From Lichenicoccus sp964245755 (lineage in GTDB: Bacteria; Pseudomonadota; Alphaproteobacteria; Acetobacterales; Acetobacteraceae): 21,224 nucleotides of DNA. The translations under genes were made by a program, and so were the position numbers. Of this stretch, positions 8,088 to 15,054 are shown piece after piece. The stretch's first letter is position 1. Every line of letters begins with the position of its first letter. Below the pieces are notes generated by a model. That model worked only from the letters and a program-made list of their open reading frames with translations. It searched no databases and had not been told where the DNA came from. Location of the stretch: NCBI GenBank assembly GCA_964245755.1, contig CAXTNV010000056.1, forward strand, positions 1 through 21,224, in the 5' to 3' direction.

Positions 8088-8830
8088 CAGACGGAACCCC
8101 TCGCCGGCGGCGTGGCGAAGGACCGGACCTTGCTGGTCCGCAGGCCATTCGCGACCATTCCTTCCGCCATCGTCAGCGCGACGCCGACCCCTTCGACGAC
8201 CGGAATGCCGAGAACACGCTCCATCGGCTCGACCAGCCCGGACAGGCCGGCGCACCCGAGCACGATCGCCTCTGCGCCGTCCGCCCTGATCGCGACCCGT
8301 GCCTCCCCGACCATCGCCTCCAGCAGGCCTGGATCGAGCTCGATGCAGTCGTCGACCGCGACGTCGATCGCGCGTACGTTCCGACACCTATGCGCGAGCC
8401 CACTCGCGCGCACCACCCGCTCGGCCTGCATGATCGTCCGCGGCGGCAGCGTGATGATCGAGAAGACGGGCGCAATGAAGCAGGCGGCGTACAGCGCGGC
8501 CTCGGTCATGCCGATTACCGGCCCACGCGCGAGTTCGCGCACCGCCTCGATCCCGGTGTCTCCGAAGCAAGCCAGCACGTAGGCATCGGTGCCACGCGCC
8601 TCCTCCTCGCGGACCAACGGCAGCAGCTCCACCGTTGCGATCGCCTCATCGACGTGGCACTCGACGGCACCGACGCCTCCGGCCGGATTGCGCGCGACCA
8701 CATCGGTTCCGTCCGCCGCCAGACGCCGCCCCAGGGCTTCAAGCCGTCGCGTGAACACCGCCGTGGTATTCGGGTTGAGGATGACGATGCGGCGCAACTT
8801 TGCTTGCGGGCTCGGGTCGTTCGGCATCAT
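8087..8830 (-). CDS. Asp/Glu/hydantoin racemase family protein
   Basis: This 247-residue cytoplasmic enzyme should interconvert enantiomers of a hydantoin, allantoin or acidic amino acid using two cysteines. Family motifs are visible: ILNPNTT at 17-23, ACFGDTG with the first catalytic Cys88, and LGCAGLSG with the second Cys193. The chosen ATG at 8830 overlaps the upstream ATPase stop as ATGA. An ATG at 8827 (also touching that stop) and one at 8854 are alternatives. The stop overlaps the amidohydrolase start. Hydantoin racemase together with the hydantoinase and carbamoylase of the neighbouring operon makes the complete three-enzyme hydantoin pathway. With a PuuE-like protein downstream, allantoin racemase is an equally reasonable reading. 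Confidence 0.9.
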   Translation of the reverse strand: MMPNDPSPQAKLRRIVILNPNTTAVFTRRLEALGRRLAADGTDVVARNPAGGVGAVECHVDEAIATVELLPLVREEEARGTDAYVLACFGDTGIEAVRELARGPVIGMTEAALYAACFIAPVFSIITLPPRTIMQAERVVRASGLAHRCRNVRAIDVAVDDCIELDPGLLEAMVGEARVAIRADGAEAIVLGCAGLSGLVEPMERVLGIPVVEGVGVALTMAEGMVANGLRTSKVRSFATPPARGSV

Positions 8831-9798
8831 GCGGGGTTCTGATGCAACCAACATGCCGCGCTTCGATCCGGCCCGATCGGGCGGAGCGGCGGCTTCAACT
8901 CGCAGCGGCCGTGCACGTGCGGGCAGCGCGCGAGGAAGGCGCAGGCCGACGGCCCGGCAATGCGGCCGTTGCCCGCCGGCACAGGCCGCGTCAGCTCCAG
9001 CCGCGCCCGCGCTGGATCGGGTATCGGAACGGCAGCCACCAGTGCCGCCGTATACGGGTGCGCCGGCGAGCTGAACAACGCGGCTGGTGGTCCTTCCTCG
9101 ATCACCTGGCCGGCGAACACCACCAGGGCGCGGTCGGCGATTTGGCGCACGATCGGCAGGTCGTGGCTGATGAACACCAGGGTCAGGCCCTGCTGCGACC
9201 GCAGCACCGCCAGGAGGTCGAGGATCTGGCCTTGCAGCGTCGTGTCGAGCGCGGACAGCGGCTCGTCCGCGACGACCAGGTCCGGCCGGGTGATCACGGC
9301 GCGCGCGATCGCGATCCGCTGCCGCTGGCCGCCCGAGAACTCGTGCGGGAGCCGGGAGGCGGCCGCGGGATCAAGGCCGACACGCCGTAGCATCAGCGCC
9401 ACCGGCTCCAGCGTGTCGCGCCAGCGCCGCACCAGCCGGTGCACGATCAGCGGTTCGCCAAGCATCTCGCCGATCGTCATGTGCGGGTTGAGCGAGGCGA
9501 ACGGATCCTGGAATACCATCTGCATGCGCTTGCGGTGGCTGCGCAGCGCCCTCGGACGCAGTGTCGTCAGGTCCTCGCCGCGGAAGCGCACCGTTCCCCG
9601 ATCGGGCGGCCGCAGCATCAGCAGCACGCGCCCGATCGTCGACTTGCCGCAGCCCGACCCACCAACGATTGCCAGCGTCTCCCCCTGCTCAACCCGCAGG
9701 TCCACATCGGTGAGGGCGTGCACTGTGTGGCCGTCGCGCCGGAACATGACCGACACCGAGGCGAGCTCGGCGAGCGGCACGGCCGACTGGGTGTTCAT
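8827..9798 (-). CDS. Dipeptide/oligopeptide-type ABC transporter ATP-binding protein (DppF/OppF-like)
   Basis: This 323-residue ATPase powers a peptide/nickel-type importer at the cytoplasmic membrane face. The Walker A motif GGSGCGKST is at 46-54, the Q-loop in VFQDPFASLNP near 95-105, the signature FSGGQRQR at 154-161, Walker B LVVADEP at 174-180 and the H-loop SHD at 211-213. The C-terminal extension carries the cysteine-containing oligopeptide/dipeptide (HPY-type) region typical of this subfamily (HPYTAALVAAVP, then several Cys). The ATG at 9798 overlaps the stop of the first ATPase as ATGA; a start five codons upstream is possible but less economical. It pairs with the preceding ATPase as the usual heterodimer. 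Import of hydantoin-, ureide- or amino-acid-like compounds is inferred from the enzymes that follow. Confidence 0.93.
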   Translation of the reverse strand: MNTQSAVPLAELASVSVMFRRDGHTVHALTDVDLRVEQGETLAIVGGSGCGKSTIGRVLLMLRPPDRGTVRFRGEDLTTLRPRALRSHRKRMQMVFQDPFASLNPHMTIGEMLGEPLIVHRLVRRWRDTLEPVALMLRRVGLDPAAASRLPHEFSGGQRQRIAIARAVITRPDLVVADEPLSALDTTLQGQILDLLAVLRSQQGLTLVFISHDLPIVRQIADRALVVFAGQVIEEGPPAALFSSPAHPYTAALVAAVPIPDPARARLELTRPVPAGNGRIAGPSACAFLARCPHVHGRCELKPPLRPIGPDRSAACWLHQNPA

Positions 9799-10763
9799 AG
9801 CGGGTTCCAACACCAGACGCTGCCGCCGTCGCCGGCCGCCGAGGGCGGTGGAAACGTCGCAGTGCAGTCCGGCTGCCGCCGCGCGCAGCGTGGCGCGTAG
9901 GGGCAGCCCACGGACGACGGCGGCAGGTGATCAACGACGGCCGAGACGCCCGACTTGCCGTCGAGCCTGGGCATCGCGTCGAGCAGCGCGCTGGTGTACG
10001 GATGCCGCGGCCGCGAATAGAGCGCGCCGACCGGAGCAAGCTCGACCAGCCTGCCGGCGAGCAGCACGGCGACGCGGTCGACGGCCGCCGCCATGAGTGC
10101 CAGATCGTGCGTGACCCAGACGACGCCCATCCGCCGCTCGCGCCGCAGGCGGCCGAGCAGGTGCACCAGTTCCGCCTGCACCAGAGCGTCGAGCGCGGTG
10201 GTCGGCTCGTCGGCGAGAAGCAGCTGCGGATCGGCGGCCAACGCCGCGGCGATCATGACGCGCTGGCGCATGCCCCCGGACAGCTCGTGCGGATAGGCGA
10301 CCATTCGTGCACCCGCACGCTCGAAGCCGACCTCCTCGAGCCGCCGCCGCGCCTCTTCCGAGGCCGCTCTCCGGGACAGGCCGCGGTGACGCACGAGAAC
10401 CTCCGCCACCTGCTGCCCGACCTTCATCATCGGGTTCAGCGATTGTGACGGATCCTGGAACACGATGCCGGCAAAGGCGCCGCGCATCGCGCCGAGGCGA
10501 TGCGCCGGCAGCTGCAGGACATCCTCGCCGCCGAGCCGCAGCCGCCGGGCCGCAACGGCGGCGATGTGGGCCGGGTGCAGGCCGAGGACGGCGAGCAGGG
10601 CAGCACTCTTGCCGGAGCCGGACTCGCCGACGATGCCCAAGGCGTCTCCGGCCGCTACCGCGAACGAGACGCCCCGCACCGCCTCGGTATCGCCGAGCCG
10701 GACGTGCAGGTCCTCGACGTCGAGCAGAGGGGCGAGCAGAGGGGGGAGCAGCGGCGCCGTCAT
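9795..10763 (-). CDS. Dipeptide/oligopeptide-type ABC transporter ATP-binding protein (DppD/OppD-like)
   Basis: This 322-residue protein is the first of the two ATPases of the importer. The Walker A motif GESGSGKSA is at 46-54, the Q-loop in VFQDPSQSLNP at 101-111, the signature LSGGMRQR at 161-168, Walker B LLLADEP at 181-187 and the H-loop THD at 218-220. The C-terminal region has the HPYTSALLDAMP segment and the Cys-rich CPYAPRCARRQPDC motif of peptide importers. An ATG at 10763 overlaps the permease stop as ATGA. The frame extends upstream for about 53 codons of Arg/Pro/Ala-rich translation that is antisense-like and lacks homology features, so it is excluded. Confidence 0.93.
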   Translation of the reverse strand: MTAPLLPPLLAPLLDVEDLHVRLGDTEAVRGVSFAVAAGDALGIVGESGSGKSAALLAVLGLHPAHIAAVAARRLRLGGEDVLQLPAHRLGAMRGAFAGIVFQDPSQSLNPMMKVGQQVAEVLVRHRGLSRRAASEEARRRLEEVGFERAGARMVAYPHELSGGMRQRVMIAAALAADPQLLLADEPTTALDALVQAELVHLLGRLRRERRMGVVWVTHDLALMAAAVDRVAVLLAGRLVELAPVGALYSRPRHPYTSALLDAMPRLDGKSGVSAVVDHLPPSSVGCPYAPRCARRQPDCTATFPPPSAAGDGGSVWCWNPL

Positions 10764-11599
10764 CGCCCGCGATCGCCGCCGACCGGCCGCAGCGCTTGCC
10801 GCAGGCCCTGGCCGAGCAGGTTGACGGCGAGCACGGTGGTCGCGATCGCCAGACCCGGGAAGGTGGCAATCCACCAGGCGTTCTGCAGGTAGCGCCGGCC
10901 GCCGTCGAGCATCGCGCCCCAAGAGGGTGCACGCGGGTCGACACCGATGCCGAGAAAGCTCAGGGCCGCCTGCGTCAGCATCGCCTGCGCGGCCGAGAAC
11001 GTGCCCACCACCACGATCGATGGGACGACTGCGGGCAGCACGTAGCGGTGCAGGATCCGCGGCCCCGGGACGCCGACGGCACGCGCGGCGACCAGGAAGT
11101 CCTGCTCGCGCAGGCTGAGCGCCTGACTTCTCACCACCCGGGCATAGTTGACCCAGGTCGCGAGCGACAACACCAGCACCACCGGTACGAAGCCGGTGCC
11201 GACGGCGGAGAGCAGGAACATGGCGAACAGGGTGAACGGGAAGGCGAGCTGCACGTCGACGAGCCAGGCGACCACACGATCAACCCGGCCGCGCAGGAAG
11301 CCCGCGACCAATCCCAGCGCCGTGCCGCCGACCATGCCGACCAGAGCCGCAGCGAGGCCGACCCCGATCGTCAGACGGCCGCCGAAGAGGATCCGTGACA
11401 GCATGTCACGCCCGAGGTTGTCGGTGCCGAGCAGGTGCCGGCCGCTGCCGCCCACGAGCCAGACCGGCGGCTCCAGCCGGTGGCGCAGGTCGAGCGCGCC
11501 CGGCGGAAACGGGGCAATGGCCGGCGCCCCCATCGTCATGACCGTCATCGCCAGCAGCACGGACGCGCCCCAGCGGCCGGATCTGGGCAGCGGCCTCAC
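10760..11599 (-). CDS. ABC transporter permease (DppC/OppC-like)
   Basis: This 279-residue inner-membrane permease subunit starts with GTG at 11599, which overlaps the DppB-like stop as GTGA. Family hallmarks are the N-terminal hydrophobic segment (about residues 11-28), HLLGTDNLGRD at about 55-65, several further hydrophobic helices, and the cytoplasmic EAA loop EQDFLVAARAVGVP at about 165-178 that docks onto the ATPases. The C-terminal WGAMLDGGRRYLQNAWW and LAVNLLGQGLRQALRP segments are typical of DppC. The open frame reaches about 62 codons further upstream, but that part lies antisense-like inside the DppB coding region. The gene is intact and coupled on both sides. Confidence 0.92.
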   Translation of the reverse strand: MRPLPRSGRWGASVLLAMTVMTMGAPAIAPFPPGALDLRHRLEPPVWLVGGSGRHLLGTDNLGRDMLSRILFGGRLTIGVGLAAALVGMVGGTALGLVAGFLRGRVDRVVAWLVDVQLAFPFTLFAMFLLSAVGTGFVPVVLVLSLATWVNYARVVRSQALSLREQDFLVAARAVGVPGPRILHRYVLPAVVPSIVVVGTFSAAQAMLTQAALSFLGIGVDPRAPSWGAMLDGGRRYLQNAWWIATFPGLAIATTVLAVNLLGQGLRQALRPVGGDRGR

Positions 11600-12537
11600 G
11601 CCGCCGCTTCCAGCGCTATCGGTCGCCTCGCCCACGCGATCCTCGGGTCGATGGCGGCGCACAGCAGGTCGGCCAGCAGGTTCACGATCGCAAAGCTCGC
11701 ACCGGCGATCAGCACGGTTCCCTGCAGCAGCGGGACGTCGCGATACTGCAGCGCCTGCACGGCGAGCCGGCCAACGCCCGGCCACGCGAACACCACCTCG
11801 ACCACGACCGCGGAAGAGATCAGGTCCCCCAGTTCTAGACCGGCCATGGTCACCACCGGCACGAGAACGTTTCGCAACGCGTGCACCCAGATCACGCGCG
11901 CCTCACGCAACCCCTTGCTTCGTGCGGTTCGAATGAAGTCGCGCTGCAGCACCTCGGCTATGCCAGCCTCGACCAGCTGCCCGAGCCTCGCCACGCTCTG
12001 CAGCGACAGCGTGATCGCCGGCAGCACCAGGTGCGACGCCCCGCCGAACCCGTCGATGGGCAGCCACCCGAGACCCACCGCGAACACTAGAGCCAGCATC
12101 AGGCCCAGCCAGAACGAGGGGACTGCCAGACCCAGAGTAGTCAGGACGCGCAGCACCACCGTCCAGTAGCCTCCACGCGCGGCGGCGAGCGTTCCGAGTG
12201 GGATGGCCAGCGCGAGTGCCGCGACGAACGCGGACAGCGCCAACAGCAGGGTTGCGGGCAGGCGCTCGAGCACGAGACCGGCGACATCCTGGCCAAAGAT
12301 GTAAGAGCGGCCGAAATCGCCGCCGAGCGCGTGGAGAACGAACAGGCCATACTGGAGCAGCAGCGGCCGGTCGAGCCCGAGATGGATGCGCATGGCCGCA
12401 CGTGCCGCCTCCGGCGCATTCGCCGGCAGCAGCAGCGTCACCGGATCGCCGCTGGCCGAGGCGACGATGAAGGTCGAGAACGACACCCCGAGCAGCACCA
12501 GGGCGGCGTGCGCCAAGCGTCCGAAGACCGGCCTCAT
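11596..12537 (-). CDS. ABC transporter permease (DppB/OppB-like)
   Basis: This 313-residue permease has an N-terminal transmembrane helix (LAHAALVLLGVSFSTFIVA), a periplasmic stretch, and then five further hydrophobic segments. The EAA-type loop reads QRDFIRTARSKGL, followed by ALRNVLVPVVT. The C-terminal segments contain VVEVVFAWPGVGRLAVQAL and YRDVPLLQG, characteristic of DppB-type permeases. The ATG at 12537 overlaps the binding-protein stop as ATGA, and the stop overlaps the GTG start of the second permease. It forms the membrane channel with that permease. Confidence 0.93.
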   Translation of the reverse strand: MRPVFGRLAHAALVLLGVSFSTFIVASASGDPVTLLLPANAPEAARAAMRIHLGLDRPLLLQYGLFVLHALGGDFGRSYIFGQDVAGLVLERLPATLLLALSAFVAALALAIPLGTLAAARGGYWTVVLRVLTTLGLAVPSFWLGLMLALVFAVGLGWLPIDGFGGASHLVLPAITLSLQSVARLGQLVEAGIAEVLQRDFIRTARSKGLREARVIWVHALRNVLVPVVTMAGLELGDLISSAVVVEVVFAWPGVGRLAVQALQYRDVPLLQGTVLIAGASFAIVNLLADLLCAAIDPRIAWARRPIALEAAA

Positions 12538-14060
12538 CCTTCGACGCCTGCCCGGTAGATCTCCACGTACTGGTCCGGCCGTGGCAGGTAGCGCAGACGG
12601 TCCGACATGCCGTAGATAGCTGGCTGCGCCCACAGGAACACCCAAGGTGCGTCATCCCAGATCAGCTGCTCCGCCTCGAGCAGCGTCGCCCGGCGTTTAG
12701 CCGCGTCCGGCGTCCGCGCGGCGCTTCCGAGCAAGGCATCGATCCGGGGCTCAACGTATCCTGCGCCGTTGTCGACCGCGCCGCTGGTGAAGATGCCGAG
12801 TTCCACCAGCGGGTTGATGAGCGCCGCCAAGCCGTGCAGGAACAGCCCGGGGAAGTCGCGGCGGCGCAGCATCTCGGCGAACCGCCCGCTCTCGTAGCTG
12901 GCGAGCCGCGGCTGCAGCCCAAGCTTCGAGAGGTCGTCTGCAATCGCCTCGCAGATCTCCTCGCCATCAGCCCTGCTCGCATCGTAAGCCAGCTCCACCG
13001 AGAAGCGATCGTGGCCGGCAGCACGGAGCAGATCCGCGGCGTGCTCAGGCGCATGATCGTATGGCGGCAGGTCCGCCGTCGCGTTCGGCGGGTTGAGCAG
13101 CGACCGGAGCCGGGCCGTCATGCCGCGCTCGAGCGTTTCGACTAGAAGCTGCACGTCGACGGCGCGGTTGAGCGCCTGCCTGACTCGTCGGTCGCGCAGC
13201 GGTGCGATCCCGTTCTGGGAGATGCCGAGGTGCACCTTCTCGAGGCCCCGCAGATGCACGACCCGGCCGCGAGCCGAGCGCGTCGCAAGCGCTGCGGCGT
13301 CCGGATCGAGCTCGGGAACCAGATCCGCGGTGCCAGCCGCGAGTTCGCCTAGCCGGGCCGAGAGTTCTGGAACGGCGCGGAAGACGACGTCGCGGATTGG
13401 CACCGCGCCCTCCCAGTACTCCGAGTTCGCGGTGAGGCTGACGTGATCGCCGCGCACCCACTCGACGAACCGGTAGGGACCGGACCCGACCGGCTCCGCG
13501 CCGACCTGATCGGCCGGGGTGTCGCGCAGGTGCGCCGGCGCGCCGATGAACGCCTCCTCCAGCCAGTAGAGCAGATCAACGCAGGGCGCCGCGGTCACCA
13601 GCCGGACCCGGTCCGGCTCGAGCGCGTCGATGCGCTCGAGCCCGGTCTGCTGCCAGAGCTGGCTCTCGCCGTTGAACGGTGACCGGTTCATCCGCTCGAA
13701 ATTCACCGCTACCGCTTGCGCGTCGAAACGCTCGCCGTTGTGGAACCGCACGCCAGGGCGCAGCCGGAAGATCCATTGCGTGGCGCTTATCTGTGACCAC
13801 GACAGTGCCAACCGCGGCGCATGCGTGCCGTCCGGACGGCGCCGGACGAGACTGTCGAATAGCGACCAGATGACGCTGCCGATCGGGTGGTTGTTGCGGA
13901 TCAGGTGCGGGTCGAGCGAGCTGACGTCGTTTTCCGAGACGATCGTGACGGGTGTGGCAGTCGGCGCATACGTCGCTGCCAGCGCTCGCGGACATGGCGG
14001 CATCAGGGTGGCGGCTGTTGCGCCGAGGAAGTGGCGTCGGTCGAGGATCCCGTGCCTCAC
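12534..14060 (-). CDS. Extracellular solute-binding protein, family 5 (peptide/nickel type), with Tat-like signal
   Basis: This 508-residue periplasmic binding protein delivers the substrate to the permeases. It begins with a twin-arginine-like leader, LDRRHFLGATAATLM, followed by a proline-containing region and ALA near residue 29. The mature part shows the family-5 pattern: VSSLDPHLIRN, WSLFDSLVRRRPDG, WIFRLRPGVRFHNGERFDA, and a C-terminal region with APWVFLWAQPAIYGMSDR. The start is a GTG at 14060 that overlaps the DeoR stop as GTGA, and this is the start that places the twin arginine at residues 8-9. The frame is open about 81 codons further upstream, but that is a shadow of the DeoR gene. 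The ligand cannot be predicted from sequence; its neighbours suggest a ureide or a sugar/amino-acid conjugate. Confidence 0.9.
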   Translation of the reverse strand: MRHGILDRRHFLGATAATLMPPCPRALAATYAPTATPVTIVSENDVSSLDPHLIRNNHPIGSVIWSLFDSLVRRRPDGTHAPRLALSWSQISATQWIFRLRPGVRFHNGERFDAQAVAVNFERMNRSPFNGESQLWQQTGLERIDALEPDRVRLVTAAPCVDLLYWLEEAFIGAPAHLRDTPADQVGAEPVGSGPYRFVEWVRGDHVSLTANSEYWEGAVPIRDVVFRAVPELSARLGELAAGTADLVPELDPDAAALATRSARGRVVHLRGLEKVHLGISQNGIAPLRDRRVRQALNRAVDVQLLVETLERGMTARLRSLLNPPNATADLPPYDHAPEHAADLLRAAGHDRFSVELAYDASRADGEEICEAIADDLSKLGLQPRLASYESGRFAEMLRRRDFPGLFLHGLAALINPLVELGIFTSGAVDNGAGYVEPRIDALLGSAARTPDAAKRRATLLEAEQLIWDDAPWVFLWAQPAIYGMSDRLRYLPRPDQYVEIYRAGVEG

Positions 14061-14830
14061 GCGGTGACCACGGTCAGGCCCGCCTGCTCCAGCATGCGGA
14101 TCGAGGCAGCGGGGGCGCCGCTGTCGGTCGCGAGCAGATCGGCCTCGTCGAGCGACATGATCTTGGCGGTGGCGACATGGCCGAGCTTGCCATGGTCGGC
14201 GACCACCACGACGCGCGAGGAGGCGGCGATGATCGCCTGGGTCACCTCGACCTCCTCCCAGCTCCGCATCGTGAAGCCCTTGGCGACGTCGATGCCGGAA
14301 CACGAGATGAAGGCGACGTCGGCATTGACTTGGCGCAGCAGCAGTGTCCCGAAGGGTGAGATGAGAGACTGGTGCACCTTCGACAAGGTGCCGCCGGTCA
14401 CCACGACCTGCACGCCGGGATGTGCTTCCAGTTCTAATGCGACCGCCAGGGCCGGAGTGACCACCGCCACGTCCTGCAGCGTTTTCGGCAGCGCTCGGGC
14501 CAGCGCCAGCGTCGTGGTACCGGAGTCGATGATGATCGTCTCGCCGTCGCGGACGAACGAGGCGGCGAGTTCCCCGATGCGCTGCTTCTCCTCCTCGAAG
14601 GAGTCCGAGAGCGGGTTCATGGCCCGATGGAAGCGGGCCGGACGTACCGCGATGGCACCTCCGCGTAGCCGGCGTAGGACCTGCTGGCGCTCGAGCGCAT
14701 CGAGGTCGGTGCGGATCGTCACCACGGACACGTTGAGGACGTCGGACAGGCTGGAAACGGTCACCTTTCCATCGGCGCGCAGCATCTCCACGATCTCGCG
14801 CTGCCGGCTCGCTGCACCGAAGCCTGTCAT
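14057..14830 (-). CDS. DeoR-family transcriptional regulator
   Basis: This 257-residue regulator has an N-terminal DeoR winged helix-turn-helix at about residues 8-58 (RQREIVEML, then VTVSSLSDVLNVSVVTIRTD, then LRRLRGGAI). A C-terminal DeoRC sensor domain follows, with the phosphosugar-binding-type DSGTTTLALA at about 102-111 and VVVTGGTLS further on. DeoR regulators usually respond to phosphorylated sugars, which fits the divergently transcribed SIS and PfkB genes. The ATG at 14830 gives the usual family length; a longer open frame upstream reaches 15022 but covers the divergent promoter region. The stop overlaps the GTG of the binding-protein gene, so the regulator is translated as the first gene of the nine-gene operon and probably controls both directions. 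Confidence 0.9.
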   Translation of the reverse strand: MTGFGAASRQREIVEMLRADGKVTVSSLSDVLNVSVVTIRTDLDALERQQVLRRLRGGAIAVRPARFHRAMNPLSDSFEEEKQRIGELAASFVRDGETIIIDSGTTTLALARALPKTLQDVAVVTPALAVALELEAHPGVQVVVTGGTLSKVHQSLISPFGTLLLRQVNADVAFISCSGIDVAKGFTMRSWEEVEVTQAIIAASSRVVVVADHGKLGHVATAKIMSLDEADLLATDSGAPAASIRMLEQAGLTVVTA

Positions 14831-15054
14831 CTGCACCCGTCGCGCAAGCGGGACGCTCTCGTCGGCGCCAACCCGATCAGGTTCTGCGAACGCTTTCTGT
14901 TTTGCAAGCGCAGAAAGGGGCCGGACCCACCTTCCCAACAGATTTAGGGTCTTACGGGCGTGAAACCACGGCCTGTTTACCTTTCGAAGTTTGTCGTTGC
15001 TGCATCGGAGACAAGCTTGCACTGTTCGTCGCGGCTGCGATGACGGAGCACATG
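14831..15054. promoter_or_regulatory. Divergent intergenic region between DeoR operon and SIS-PfkB operon
   Basis: These 224 bases separate the two divergent operons and are the only plausible promoter region for the nine-gene operon, whose internal junctions all overlap. The centre (about 14880-15000) is more AT-rich than the coding flanks. It contains inverted repeats described separately and a CTTTCGAA octamer at 14981-14988. On the plus strand a GGAG at 15045-15048 is spaced six bases from the ATG at 15055, which decides the SIS start. Promoter hexamers cannot be assigned confidently by eye. Confidence 0.6.
14882..14917. promoter_or_regulatory. Inverted repeats, candidate DeoR operator
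   Basis: Two nested perfect 7-bp dyads overlap here. TTCTGCG (14882-14888) pairs with CGCAGAA (14909-14915), and CTTTCTG (14893-14899) pairs with CAGAAAG (14911-14917). They sit about 50-60 bases upstream of the DeoR start and in the divergent promoter zone. A role as operator for the DeoR protein is inferred from location and symmetry only. Confidence 0.4.

Noticed and set aside
8088..8387. N-terminal extension of the amidohydrolase of about 100 residues
   Set aside because: The translation is Arg/Gly-rich low complexity and overlaps the racemase. The ATG at 8087 gives the normal family start and a TGATG coupling.
6525..8582. 685-codon plus-strand open frame across the amidohydrolase and racemase
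   Set aside because: Its composition is Arg/His/Val/Asp-rich antisense translation. The minus strand carries two complete enzyme families with overlapping starts and stops.
10764..10922. N-terminal extension of the first ATPase
   Set aside because: Shadow of the permease gene. ATG at 10763 overlaps the permease stop and gives a standard ATPase N-terminus.
14061..14303. N-terminal extension of the solute-binding protein
   Set aside because: It is antisense-like shadow within the DeoR gene. The GTG at 14060 gives a proper signal peptide.
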